64,000 nt of DNA from NCBI GenBank assembly GCA_036265385.1, contig DATAPD010000005.1:48130-112129 (forward strand), written 5' to 3'. A program made the translations under genes and the position numbers. Positions 7,501-16,023 of the stretch are shown one piece after another. This DNA is from DATAPD01 sp036265385. Lineage in GTDB: Bacteria; Acidobacteriota; Terriglobia; Terriglobales; Acidobacteriaceae. The notes below the pieces were generated by a model. The model was not told the origin of the DNA. It made no database searches and saw only the letters and a list, made by a program, of their open reading frames with translations. Numbering within the stretch: the first letter of the stretch is position 1; each line of letters opens with the position of its first letter.

Positions 7501-7683
7501 ATGCCATCGAATTTGTCAGCTCAGATTGTTGCGCTCTGCCAGAAAGCTTCGTGTGAGCAGGACACTCACAAACTGCTCGAACTCACGAAGGAGATCAACG
7601 AACTTCTTCAGCTCGAAGAGCAAACGAAACAGAGTCAGCTCGCGCCGGTTGACGGCCATTCCGATCAAAAGAGGAGCGCCTAG
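7501..7683 (+). CDS. Small helical protein of unknown function
   Basis: A 60-residue frame with strong helical character: LSAQIVALCQKASCEQDTHK then LLELTKEINELLQLEEQ. It resembles the short A-x-E-Q-D-x-x-K-L-x-E-L-x-x-E-I-N-x-L-L proteins that are common near signalling genes in this phylum, as far as I recall. No catalytic or binding motif is visible. It lies between the HTH gene and the first CheB gene on the same strand and may belong to the same unit. A polar tail (HSDQKRSA) ends the product. Confidence 0.6.
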   Translation: MPSNLSAQIVALCQKASCEQDTHKLLELTKEINELLQLEEQTKQSQLAPVDGHSDQKRSA

Positions 7684-7841
7684 CCGCCTCTCACTAGATA
7701 TGCTGGAAACGGTATTCGTCTAGGTACTCCCACTTAAGCTGCGCATAATTCGTCCGGGTTTCGCCTCGGACTTAAGCCCCTCCACGCACGCGCAATGTAC
7801 TCGCCCTCCCTTTTCGGCATCCAAGCGCCAGAGGTTATCTC

Positions 7842-8825
7842 ATGGCCAAGAGGGACATTTTTGTAATCGGTGCCTCCGCTGGCGGAATTCAGGTCCTCCA
7901 GTCAGTCCTCAGGGCTCTGCCATGGGATTTCCCGGCAGCGATTTTTATCGTCCTTCACACAACAGAGGATAGTCCGGGATTGCTCCCGGAAATTCTGAAC
8001 CGTGATAGCAAGATTCCCGTCCTCTACGCTGTACACGGTGCACCCATTTTGCCAGCGCGTGTCTATATTGCCCCTTCTGGCCAGCGTCACATGCTCTTGG
8101 ATCGGGGAAGAATTCTCCTGCAACCAGGACCACGTGAAAATCGCAGCCGTCCTTCCATTGACGCACTCTTCCGTTCCGCGTCGCATGCCTATGGCAATCA
8201 GGTCGTTGGCATTGTTCTCACAGGCAATCTCGATGACGGATCCGCTGGATTGCTGGACATTAAAACTCGTGGAGGAATCGCCATCGTCCAGGACCCGGGA
8301 AAAGCGTTGGCACCTTCTATGCCTGAGAGCGCCATGGAAATCACAGATGTAGATTATGTGCTCCCGGCTGAGGAGATTGGCCCCAAGCTCGTGGAACTGG
8401 CCAAATCCGAATTGTCTACTCATATGCAATTAGTCCCCAACGGAGGTCAAGCCAGCATGGACGCCACCGGATCGACCTATTCCTGTCCGGAGTGTGGCGG
8501 TGTCCTCGAAGAAATGCGGGAAAGCAGTATGCTTCGCTTTCGTTGTCGTGTCGGACACATCTACTCTCCCGATAGCTTGATGGCAGATCAGACCGAAGCC
8601 GTGGAACGCGCGCTATGGGCCGCTATTCGCAGCATGGAAGAGCAGGCTGAGTTCTCTCAGCGCTTAGCGAAAAATTCCAAGCAGAAGAAGCACACACGCC
8701 TCGAGCACCGCTTTCGCGAGAAAGCGGAAACGAACCGTGAAAATGCCGCGATCCTTCGCGAACTGCTTCAGAAAAACGCGGACGAACTTCTGGAGATGCC
8801 TGAAGAAAGGACCGGAACCAAATAG
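7842..8825 (+). CDS. Receiver-less CheB methylesterase with cysteine-rich C-terminal domain
   Basis: The first 190 residues form a CheB catalytic domain, which removes methyl groups from, or deamidates, receptor glutamates. The triad is visible: Ser12 in GASAGG, His39 in IVLH, and Asp132 in TGNLDDGSAG. There is no N-terminal receiver domain, so it is not controlled by CheA phosphorylation in the usual way. Residues 210-240 contain SCPECGG and RFRCRVGH, a possible zinc-binding module, followed by a helical tail (residues 250-320). AGAGG lies 7 nt before the ATG. No che operon or chemoreceptor gene is nearby, so its substrate is probably not a classical receptor. Confidence 0.9.
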   Translation: MAKRDIFVIGASAGGIQVLQSVLRALPWDFPAAIFIVLHTTEDSPGLLPEILNRDSKIPVLYAVHGAPILPARVYIAPSGQRHMLLDRGRILLQPGPRENRSRPSIDALFRSASHAYGNQVVGIVLTGNLDDGSAGLLDIKTRGGIAIVQDPGKALAPSMPESAMEITDVDYVLPAEEIGPKLVELAKSELSTHMQLVPNGGQASMDATGSTYSCPECGGVLEEMRESSMLRFRCRVGHIYSPDSLMADQTEAVERALWAAIRSMEEQAEFSQRLAKNSKQKKHTRLEHRFREKAETNRENAAILRELLQKNADELLEMPEERTGTK

Positions 8826-8834
8826 AGCTCCTCC

Positions 8835-9053
8835 ATGGATGATCTCGAGAAGCGAAGCCGAAAACTGCTGGAGCAGGCGAAAAAGTTCGAGAAGGCCGCC
8901 CACGCAATTCATGATATGGCCGACGCTGTCCACAAGAAGATGGAGAAGCTTCATCTGAAAGCCAAGGCGTCAAGCGAGACAGCTCGAAGAGTGCGAAGCG
9001 CGATAAAGGAATCTGGTGAGAACCATTGCAGGTTGAAGACAACCACGAAGTAG
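8835..9053 (+). CDS. Small basic coiled-coil protein between the two CheB genes
   Basis: A 72-residue, Lys/Glu/Ala-rich protein predicted to be one long helix (DLEKRSRKLLEQAKKFEKAA then DAVHKKMEKLHLKAKASSET). It starts 9 nt after the upstream CheB stop codon, so it is likely cotranscribed and possibly translationally coupled. There is no known domain. It might be a partner or adaptor for the CheB proteins, based only on position and coiled-coil character. Confidence 0.6.
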   Translation: MDDLEKRSRKLLEQAKKFEKAAHAIHDMADAVHKKMEKLHLKAKASSETARRVRSAIKESGENHCRLKTTTK

Positions 9054-9113
9054 TTGAGTTCAGTCGGCCGATTTTTCTTTGTCTAGATTGACTGCCTTCC
9101 ACACGCGACTACA

Positions 9114-9767
9114 ATGGACGGGGCAATCTCCGTGCCTAATAAGAACAAGAAGAAGCCTAAATTTAATCAAGCGCGTGAATGCGAGTTGATTGCCATCGGT
9201 GCATCTGCAGGGGGATTTTTTGCGCTCGCGCAGGTGCTGACGGATATGAGTTCGGATTTTCCACCAATCGTCGTGGTCCAGCATTTGGATCCCAGGCACA
9301 AAAGCCAGATGGCAGGCCTACTGACTCGCAAAACTCGTAAGAGCGTCAAAGAAGCTGAAGACGGTGAGCCTCTCGTCGATGGGACCGTTTACATCGGACC
9401 GCCCAACGAGCATCTCCTAGTTTCGAAAGGCAAGATTCAGCTTGCCCACTCCCGGTTAGTTCGCTTTTCCCGGCCCTCAATCGACGTGATGTTTGCCTCT
9501 ATCGCTGCGCTTTATGGCGAACGAACGATCGGTGTTATCCTGAGCGGCTCGAACCGCGATGGCGCAGACGGTATCGCTGCTGTAAAACGCGCCGGTGGCA
9601 TTACCATCGCCCAGGATCCCGCAACCGCTGAGTTTCGAGTCATGCCGCAGTCGGCCATTGACAGCGGTTGCGTCGATCTCGTCGTCCAGCTCGACCGTAT
9701 GGGAACGACTCTTTCTGAACTCATCGGCAGGGGTACAGTGAAAAAATGGCAGCGGAAGTCACATTAA
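9114..9767 (+). CDS. Receiver-less CheB methylesterase, split partner of the CheR gene
   Basis: A minimal CheB catalytic domain of 217 residues with Ser31 (GASAGG), His57 (VVVQHLDP) and Asp149 (SGSNRDGADG). The usual T-G-M-G before the catalytic Asp is replaced by S-G-S-N. It has no receiver domain. Its last 22 nt overlap the start of the CheR gene. In many bacteria these two domains are fused as CheB-CheR-PAS proteins; here the junction is split by a frame change. An alternative start is the GTG at 9132, which has a better-placed GGGG. Confidence 0.9.
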   Translation: MDGAISVPNKNKKKPKFNQARECELIAIGASAGGFFALAQVLTDMSSDFPPIVVVQHLDPRHKSQMAGLLTRKTRKSVKEAEDGEPLVDGTVYIGPPNEHLLVSKGKIQLAHSRLVRFSRPSIDVMFASIAALYGERTIGVILSGSNRDGADGIAAVKRAGGITIAQDPATAEFRVMPQSAIDSGCVDLVVQLDRMGTTLSELIGRGTVKKWQRKSH

Positions 9768-11620
9768 AAGACTTTCTCGAGGAACTCGCGGACCAACGCA
9801 GTTTCGACTTCCGCGGATACAAGAAGTCTACTCTTGAGCGCCGCTTTCGTCGCCGCATGTTTCAGCTCAGCCTCGATTCCTATGCCAAATACAGCGAGTA
9901 CATTCGGAAGCATCCGGACGAGGTCAACCAGCTACTCAACACCATCCTAATCAACGTTACGGAATTCTTCCGCGACCCTCCCGCCTGGGAAATTCTGCGT
10001 CATGAAGTCCTGCCGTCGATTCTGAAACGCGTCAAACCAGGCCACTCGTTCCGCGCCTGGAGCGCGGGTTGCGCCAGTGGAGAAGAGCCTTACTCCATCG
10101 CCATCCTGCTCGCGGAATATTTCGGCTCACACGTTCAGGAATACGACATCAAGATCTACGCCACGGACATCGACGAAGAAGCGCTGAATGCAGCCCGCCG
10201 TGGCGAGTATTCCGAAGAAGCGATTCGCCGCGTTCGACCCGAATGGCGTCAAAAATTTTTCCATGGCAAAGGATTGATGCGCGTCAGCCGTGAAATTCGT
10301 CGGCTGGTTATCTTTGGCCGCAGCAATCTAGCCCAGGATGCACCCATTTCCAACGTCAATCTCCTCGTATGCCGCAATCTGCTCATCTACTTCGATCCCG
10401 ACCTGCAGAAACAGATTCTTAATCGCCTCCACTATGCGCTCAAGCCAGGAGGCGTGCTGTTCCTTGGCAAGTCCGAATCGCAGCTCACTAACTCGCCCTT
10501 GTTTCAACGTGCCAACGCGCGATGGCGAATTTTTCAGCGCAAGTCGAACACCCAAGCACCCGACGAACGGGCCACTTTCGCTTCCGATCAAGCTGATCTC
10601 GACACTGCCCAGCGCGCCAGCCAACTCGACAGCACACGCCAGCAGAACCGATACATGCTTGAGACCTTGCGCGCGGGTATTTTTATCCTCGGTTCCGAGG
10701 ATACGGTCCAGCAGCACAACAACGCCGCTCTGACGCTCTGCGCGTTACCCGCGGGCAACGTTATTGGCAGGCGACTTGCCGATACCGATCTTCTCCTGCG
10801 CATTCCGGAACTCAGCGGACACTTGCACGCCACTCGTGCAAATAACGAGTCGGTCCGCTTTCAGTCGCACATCAGGGCTGGCAACGAAGATACGCTGCTG
10901 GATTTCACTCTTCGTCCCATCATCGACGAACGCGGAGTGCGCACTGGCACACTCATCTACATCGACGATCAGACGGTTCAGGAAAAACTTCAGAGTACTG
11001 TCGAAGAGCTTGAGTCCACTAGCGAAGAACTCCAGTCGGCCAACGAAGAGCTCGAAACCACCAACGAGGAACTACAGTCCACCAACGAGGAACTGGAAAC
11101 CACCAACGAAGAGCTCCAGTCCACTAACGAAGAGCTGGAAACGACCAACGAAGAACTTCAGTCACTCAACGAGGAACTCGAGACCACCAATCAGGAGCTC
11201 GAGGAACGCACCAAGGAACTCGATCAGGTAAATAGCGTGTATGCGCAAACCTTGGAGAAAATGCGGGTTCCAATCCTGCTTATCAATCAGGAACGCCAGA
11301 TCCAATTCTGGAATACCACGGCATTACGCTTGTTCGGCTTCAAAAGCAAGCCGCCTGTCGACTTGAACGTCGACCAACTTCCAATTTCCCGCGGTTTGAA
11401 GGATCTTCTCATCCGACGGCATCGCGCCGTGCTTCTCAAAGAGCAGCCTATCGTTTCACGCGCTCAGCGCATCTTCGATAATCTCAACTCTGTTGCCGAT
11501 ATTCACTTCAGCGTAGTTCCTGGAGAAGATAAGGGCAAAGATGTCCTGATCATGTTTGAACCCAGAAATGCGGATAAAGCGCCGAGGCACACGCAAAAGA
11601 AATCGAAAAGAAGGAATTGA
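9746..11620 (+). CDS. CheR methyltransferase with long coiled coil and PAS-like C-terminus
   Basis: This SAM-dependent glutamate methyltransferase contains an N-terminal helical CheR subdomain (residues 1-65), NVTEFFRDPPAWEIL, the SAM-binding motif AGCASGEEPYSIAI (near 110-122) and NLLVCRNLLIYFDPDLQ (near 205-220). PAS-like regions flank a coiled coil: YMLETLRAGIFILGSEDTV upstream, and VYAQTLEKMRVPILLINQER downstream to the end. The coiled coil (about residues 415-490) is built of seven-residue repeats of the NEELETT/NEELQST kind. There is no kinase domain at the C-terminus, unlike many CheB/CheR-PAS-kinase fusions; the histidine kinase at 12139 could supply it. Confidence 0.93.
   Translation: MAAEVTLKDFLEELADQRSFDFRGYKKSTLERRFRRRMFQLSLDSYAKYSEYIRKHPDEVNQLLNTILINVTEFFRDPPAWEILRHEVLPSILKRVKPGHSFRAWSAGCASGEEPYSIAILLAEYFGSHVQEYDIKIYATDIDEEALNAARRGEYSEEAIRRVRPEWRQKFFHGKGLMRVSREIRRLVIFGRSNLAQDAPISNVNLLVCRNLLIYFDPDLQKQILNRLHYALKPGGVLFLGKSESQLTNSPLFQRANARWRIFQRKSNTQAPDERATFASDQADLDTAQRASQLDSTRQQNRYMLETLRAGIFILGSEDTVQQHNNAALTLCALPAGNVIGRRLADTDLLLRIPELSGHLHATRANNESVRFQSHIRAGNEDTLLDFTLRPIIDERGVRTGTLIYIDDQTVQEKLQSTVEELESTSEELQSANEELETTNEELQSTNEELETTNEELQSTNEELETTNEELQSLNEELETTNQELEERTKELDQVNSVYAQTLEKMRVPILLINQERQIQFWNTTALRLFGFKSKPPVDLNVDQLPISRGLKDLLIRRHRAVLLKEQPIVSRAQRIFDNLNSVADIHFSVVPGEDKGKDVLIMFEPRNADKAPRHTQKKSKRRN
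11003..11200 (+). repeat. 21-bp coding tandem repeat (coiled-coil heptads) in the CheR gene
   Basis: About nine in-frame 21-bp units encode alternating EELQSTN and EELETTN heptads. Synonymous differences between units (GAAGAGCTC, GAGGAACTG, GAAGAACTT) show selection on protein rather than recent DNA duplication. Signalling coiled coils of this kind join input and output domains. Confidence 0.9.
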
Positions 11621-11722
11621 AGAAGGGAAGTATGGGCGCGTGCTACTTCATCCGAGCCCGTAAATCAGCCAGTCTCTTGGCTAGCAGTTCCGCTTGCCGG
11701 TATTGCCGTACACTCGACTCAG

Positions 11723-12070
11723 CTACGTGGTGGGCCAACTCGTGATGCTCGTCATGAGGCGTTTTGACTCTGCCATATTTGCCAAGTGGGTTTCATGCTT
11801 TCGGCCCAATCCGTCTTTGTGATCTTTGCGCGACTTTGGCTTGAAATCGGAGTTCGACGGTAGTGGACCGACTGTCGAAATCCAGAAATTCAGTTCACTA
11901 ACTAACGCAACGACTGGACTACGCCGGCTCTTGCCGAGTCGGCGAACCGGCAAGTGCAGGTCATGTTCCCATCGCTGCACCGTCCGCACACCGCGCCCCA
12001 TGTAATCTGCAATCTCTTTCCAGGAATTTAGTGTCTGCGAGTTTGGCCGCCGGGCTAGGTTCAGAAACAC
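11723..12070 (-). CDS. Excisionase/MerR-like HTH protein, right flank of signalling island
   Basis: A 115-residue relative of the protein at 7010: SWKEIADYMGRGVRTVQRWE is the HTH and LHLPVRRLGKSRRSPVVAL the wing. The start is a GTG at 12070 placed 2 nt after a run of ten G, which must serve as the ribosome site. The C-terminal tail (DHKDGLGRKHETHLANMAES) looks out of character. A different frame just downstream encodes a well-formed helical sequence ending at 11643, so a frameshift may have replaced the original tail. The gene lies 68 nt behind the histidine kinase on the same strand and may be cotranscribed with it. Confidence 0.7.
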   Translation of the reverse strand: MFLNLARRPNSQTLNSWKEIADYMGRGVRTVQRWEHDLHLPVRRLGKSRRSPVVALVSELNFWISTVGPLPSNSDFKPKSRKDHKDGLGRKHETHLANMAESKRLMTSITSWPTT

Positions 12071-12072
12071 TA

Positions 12073-12082
12073 CCCCCCCCCC
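12073..12082 (-). promoter_or_regulatory. Run of ten G at the ribosome-site position of the HTH gene
   Basis: Ten consecutive C on the plus strand read as G on the gene's strand, 2 nt before the GTG start. It is the only ribosome-site-like sequence there. Slipped-strand changes in its length would alter the leader without shifting the reading frame. Confidence 0.55.
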
Positions 12083-12138
12083 ACGCTTGGAAGAGCGCAG
12101 CAGGTGTGTGCTTTGAGCAGTATATCCGAAAGCGTCCT

Positions 12139-13563
12139 TTAAACTTCGCCGTTTAGCAAATTGAGAGGACCCGACAAGAGGATGTCGCCGTTTGGTGACT
12201 GTTTGGATTTCTCGCCATCGGGCCTGGGACCAAGCTGCGGTTCTGACGACACGGTGTTTTCGCCAGCGGGAAGCTCAATCTTCAATGTGGTGCCAGACTG
12301 CCCTGATTCCAGTTCCAATGTGCCACCCAACTCCACAATTCGCTCTCTCAATCCCGCCAACCCGATGCCCGTTGTTCCGCGGCTCAAGCGAAACTGCTCC
12401 AAAACCGTTTCCGGAATCCCCTTGCCTTGATCCGTTACCGTCATGATCACTCGGCCCGGAATTGTCCGTACGACCACATGCGCCGACCTGCTTCCGGAGT
12501 GGCGATGGATATTAGTCAGTCCCTCTTGCAGCGCCCGGAACAGGGCTAGTGAAATCTCTCTTGGCAGTTCCTCTTCGTCGCCGTCGAACTCGATTTTCAC
12601 ATCGATCTTGCTGCGTTCTTTGTATCCGTCTACATACCACCTGGCTGCCGAAGCGAACCCTTTTTCGTCGAGAAGCGGCGGATGTAACAGGTGAGAAAGT
12701 GTTCGCGTTTCCGAAGCTCCTTGTTGTGCCATCTGCACCGATTCCGACAACAGTACGTCTCGTCTCTCTGTCGACATTTCCTGGTGCCGGATCGTGTCCA
12801 GCATCATCGCCATCCCGGCAAAGTATTGACCGATGCTGTCGTGCAGTTCTCGCGCGATCTTCCGTCGTTCCACATCTTGCAGTTCGAGTAACCGCGCGCT
12901 CAGGCGCCGCACGGCCTGTTGTGCGAGTCTCCGATCCCGTAATTCGACGACCACTTGCCGGAAACTGAGTGTCAACAAGGCAATTGCAATCGCAAAAGCG
13001 CCGATAGTGACGACTCGAGCTTGTGTGAAGACATTCTCCGAAATCGTTTTCCGCTCGGATAACAGGCCCTCTTCATGCCCGCGCATCTCAGTCAGGATCG
13101 AAGCAACCTGCTGCATCACTTCGCCGCCTTCCGCTGTGATCGCAAGTTGACGCTCTTTGTCCGGCACGCCGCTTTCGCGCAGTTTCAACGACTCCTCAAG
13201 TAGTGCGACTCGTTGCTGCAGGGTGGGTTCGAGTCTTGCAATCGCGGCTTGCTGCTCTGGATTGTCCGAGGTGAGGCGTTTTATTTCCGCGAGCTCATTT
13301 GGAACTTGGGCAATTGCCGAACGCGTTGCCTGCAGTCGCTCTTGTTCGTTTGCAAAAATGTATCGGAGTCGGCCCGAGTCGGCTCGTAAGATATCGTTGT
13401 GTAATCGCGTCAGGGCGCTGTTGACTTGATGCGTATGCGCGATCCACTTTTCACTCGTAACCAGTTTCCGGGTTACAAGATCTGTCGCGATCCCCAAAAC
13501 AATCAATACCACCACGCCTATAGCAAACAGGGTCCAGCTCAGGCGTTCCGACAAGTAGCGCAT
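12139..13563 (-). CDS. CHASE3-type sensor histidine kinase (NarL/DesK class)
   Basis: A 474-residue membrane sensor kinase. A first membrane segment (residues 9-30) is followed by a CHASE3-like extracytoplasmic helical region (about 35-180, including ALTRLHNDILRADSGRLRYI) and a second membrane segment (185-205). The HisKA_3 dimerisation domain carries the phosphorylated His241 in ERRKIARELHDSIGQYFAG. The ATPase domain has LTNIHRHSGS (N box), VTDQGKGIP (G1) and GTTGIGLAGLRERI (G2). Its partner should be a LuxR-type response regulator, but none is adjacent. It may serve the CheB/CheR island. Confidence 0.92.
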   Translation of the reverse strand: MRYLSERLSWTLFAIGVVVLIVLGIATDLVTRKLVTSEKWIAHTHQVNSALTRLHNDILRADSGRLRYIFANEQERLQATRSAIAQVPNELAEIKRLTSDNPEQQAAIARLEPTLQQRVALLEESLKLRESGVPDKERQLAITAEGGEVMQQVASILTEMRGHEEGLLSERKTISENVFTQARVVTIGAFAIAIALLTLSFRQVVVELRDRRLAQQAVRRLSARLLELQDVERRKIARELHDSIGQYFAGMAMMLDTIRHQEMSTERRDVLLSESVQMAQQGASETRTLSHLLHPPLLDEKGFASAARWYVDGYKERSKIDVKIEFDGDEEELPREISLALFRALQEGLTNIHRHSGSRSAHVVVRTIPGRVIMTVTDQGKGIPETVLEQFRLSRGTTGIGLAGLRERIVELGGTLELESGQSGTTLKIELPAGENTVSSEPQLGPRPDGEKSKQSPNGDILLSGPLNLLNGEV

Positions 13564-13768
13564 TCCATCCCCAGTAAAGGTCTCGAATCTGACGTGCAGC
13601 CCTTCGGCGAGAACTTATTCTACTCACAATTTGCAATCAACTGTTTTACGAAGAACAATCGGGAGTTCTCGGGATGTATTGGTTTGTTGGCTGCCAAACG
13701 ATGTGGCGCGGCCAAATGCACCGCGCCTTATGGAAATCGGAAACTTCGAAACAGACTCTTAACCGGTA

Positions 13769-13808
13769 CTCAGTAGCCCGTAGCGCGAAGCCCGTAGCCC
13801 GAAGCTCA
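13769..13808. repeat. Heptanucleotide array, AGCCCGT type
   Basis: Five to six 7-bp units (AGCCCGT, AGCGCGA, AGCCCGA, AGCTCAC). The array overlaps the stop codon of the minus-strand gene that ends at 13806. Confidence 0.7.
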
Positions 13809-14918
13809 CTTACACACCGCCTGCGTCGTCTTGAACTTCCCGTTGAACGAATACCAACCGTTCACTCCTAACGATGGCTTCTGCCGATAGAACCAGGAGA
13901 AAAACGCCATCTCCTGCGGATGGTACGCAAACGAATTCATCGTCACTGGGAAGGCCGTACCTGTCAGCGGATCTCCCACTTCCAGGTTTGCCTGGCATGA
14001 CCCAGCCGCTTGGCCGCCCGTCCATGCTGGCGTCGCGTTGTTGATCAGAGGATCGTCCATCCACTCGCCGATCTCATGGCTCAGAGCATGCACGTCCTGG
14101 ATCGGCACGCTGAAAATTCCCGGATCGCTGAACGACGCCACAGAATACGTCTGCGCTGGCGAACCAAACGCACTGTGATAGCCCAGGATGCAGCAAGTCC
14201 CATCCGTCAAAAACACGTTGTAGAACAACGCCTGCGGCAGCACCGTCGAATTCACCGATGTTAGCGACGGCAGAATCACATTGAGTAGCTGCGTGTCGAA
14301 CCAGTTGATATCTACTTCACCGATCGGCGCGCACGGTCCAGGTTGAGTGAATCCCGCCCACGACGGCACGTTCAACACTTTCCGGGCTGCCGTCGTCGTC
14401 GACAACATCACGTGGTAATCCGGCGATGTCGTTGAAACAAATTTCCAAAAACTAGCCCGCTGGAACGCATCCACAAACTGGGTTGTCCCGATGCTCGTGC
14501 CACCCACCGTATATGCGTGTTTCTGATAAACCGGTGATGCTTTGGTCAGCGCCAGCGCCGTCTTTGTTCCCCCACACACCGTGTGCGTCGGGTCTAGCAA
14601 CGTGCCATCCGAGAATTTGAAAGCAATCGGGATGATGACGGTCGGCACCGTCGTGGTCGCACTTCCGAGTTTCGGATTCGTGCCCACCATTCTGTAGGTG
14701 TACTTGATCGTTTGAAACGTGACCGTGCTGCTGAAAAGCGGAAGACCCACGGCCGCCGCCGCATCCTGCATTGCGGTGGCTACGTTTACGCCACGCGCCG
14801 GAAGGGTCGTAAACCGCGGAACACCTTGCCCGTAATAAAATTGCGCCGGCTCTTGCGCCCCGAGAACCACGCTCCAGATCACCATCAACACGACCACCAC
14901 TGAAAGCTGCCTTTTCAC
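13806..14918 (-). CDS. Secreted protein with HExxE metalloprotease-like motif
   Basis: The start is placed at a GTG (14918) preceded by GGAGGG, rather than the ATG 24 nt upstream. The product has a signal peptide (QLSVVVVLMVIWSVVLGAQ) and a body of about 345 residues. The best functional clue is DVHALSHEIGEWMDDPLINN, with a zinc-ligand-like HExxE pattern and a following Asp-Asp-Pro. Similar SHExxEWxDDP motifs occur in secreted proteins annotated only as hypothetical or metallopeptidase-like. Cysteines (GTCCILGY, GSCQANLE, AVCK) may form disulfides. Catalysis is unproven. The stop codon is embedded in a heptanucleotide array. Confidence 0.8.
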   Translation of the reverse strand: MKRQLSVVVVLMVIWSVVLGAQEPAQFYYGQGVPRFTTLPARGVNVATAMQDAAAAVGLPLFSSTVTFQTIKYTYRMVGTNPKLGSATTTVPTVIIPIAFKFSDGTLLDPTHTVCGGTKTALALTKASPVYQKHAYTVGGTSIGTTQFVDAFQRASFWKFVSTTSPDYHVMLSTTTAARKVLNVPSWAGFTQPGPCAPIGEVDINWFDTQLLNVILPSLTSVNSTVLPQALFYNVFLTDGTCCILGYHSAFGSPAQTYSVASFSDPGIFSVPIQDVHALSHEIGEWMDDPLINNATPAWTGGQAAGSCQANLEVGDPLTGTAFPVTMNSFAYHPQEMAFFSWFYRQKPSLGVNGWYSFNGKFKTTQAVCK

Positions 14919-15104
14919 AAAACCCTCCAGATGTGTTTGCAAATCCCGGGTTGCCCCTGGAAACGAGCAGGCGAAGTGTGTTTGGAGTGTGACGGCTCGT
15001 GTGTCACCGCGTCAAGAAAACATTTACTAACAGCACTCCTCAACATTTTTTGTGGTTCGGCCCGGCACCCACGCCCACTCGTTCCATGCCATGATGGTGT
15101 TGTA

Positions 15105-15998
15105 ATGCGTTCAGTCATTTCACGGATTGTCTCAATATTTCTTTTGGCCTCCCTCAGCGCAGCGGCTCCGCCGCCCATGTCTGTTCGCTGGCAGCCGGAC
15201 AAATTAGTAAATGGCTCACCAGTCTTTTTCCGAGTGACGAGCCGCGTTCGCCTCAAAACGCTGAGCGGCACTTGGCTCTCGCAGCCGTTGTCCTTTTCCT
15301 ACGATTCCGCTGCGCACGCTTGGTACACCCTTGCCGGAGTGAGCCTGAAAACCGACCCGGGCACTTATACGCTTCAACTCAGCGGCGAAACAGCTACCGG
15401 ACGTTCGGTCTCTTTCGAACAGCCCATCCGTATAAATAAAGGCGCCTACAAAGTTGTCGTTGCCCTCTCTGTTCCCAAGCAGTTCACCGAACCGGATCCC
15501 AAACAACTGCAACAGATCGCTCACGATAAGGGCATCAAAGAAGAAAAGTTCAAGGAAGGAACGAGTGCCCAATTATGGGCAGGCCCGTTTAAGCCACCAG
15601 TGGACGCCGCAATATCAGACGTTTTCGGAACGCGCCGCGAGTTTAACGGTGCGGTGCAAAGCGTCCATCAGGGCCTCGACTTCCGTGTGCCCGAAGGAAC
15701 GCCGGTCAGAGCCCTGAACAGCGGAACTATCCTGTTGGCGCAGCCCCTTTATTTCGAAGGGAATTGCGTGTTTATCGACCATGGCCAAGGCTTGCTGTCG
15801 CTCTACCTGCACCTGTCCAAACTCAGTGTTCAGGCTGGAGACCATGTCGAAGCTGGCCAGGAAATCGGCCTGAGTGGCGCAACAGGCAGAGCCACAGGTG
15901 CGCACCTTCATCTCGCTATCCGCTGGCGCGGAGAATACCTCGACCCTGAGACGCTGCTCAGCCTTCGGCTACCCGCGGGGAGTTCTGCCACCCATTGA
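15105..15998 (+). CDS. Secreted M23 (LytM-type) peptidase
   Basis: Predicted zinc endopeptidase that cuts peptidoglycan cross-links, or a LytM factor. The ATG at 15105 opens a signal peptide (VISRIVSIFLLASLSAAA); the longer upstream frame has no export signal and was dropped. The N-terminal half is a beta-rich domain (residues 25-165). The C-terminal half is the M23 domain: FGTRREFNG, HQGLDF (zinc ligands His and Asp) and GAHLHLAIRW (the HxH pair). All four expected metal and catalytic positions are present, so it should be active. It stands alone, followed by two heptanucleotide arrays. Confidence 0.9.
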   Translation: MRSVISRIVSIFLLASLSAAAPPPMSVRWQPDKLVNGSPVFFRVTSRVRLKTLSGTWLSQPLSFSYDSAAHAWYTLAGVSLKTDPGTYTLQLSGETATGRSVSFEQPIRINKGAYKVVVALSVPKQFTEPDPKQLQQIAHDKGIKEEKFKEGTSAQLWAGPFKPPVDAAISDVFGTRREFNGAVQSVHQGLDFRVPEGTPVRALNSGTILLAQPLYFEGNCVFIDHGQGLLSLYLHLSKLSVQAGDHVEAGQEIGLSGATGRATGAHLHLAIRWRGEYLDPETLLSLRLPAGSSATH

Positions 15999-16023
15999 AC
16001 TTCGGCAGCAAAACCTAGACGGC

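Noticed and set aside
11003..11200. Recent tandem duplication in the CheR gene
   Set aside because: Units differ at synonymous sites while the peptide is kept, so this is an old coiled coil under protein-level selection.
13705..13727. Hairpin GGCGCGG/CCGCGCC as a terminator
   Set aside because: No T-run follows on either strand, and it lies upstream of the histidine kinase gene, not at a gene end.
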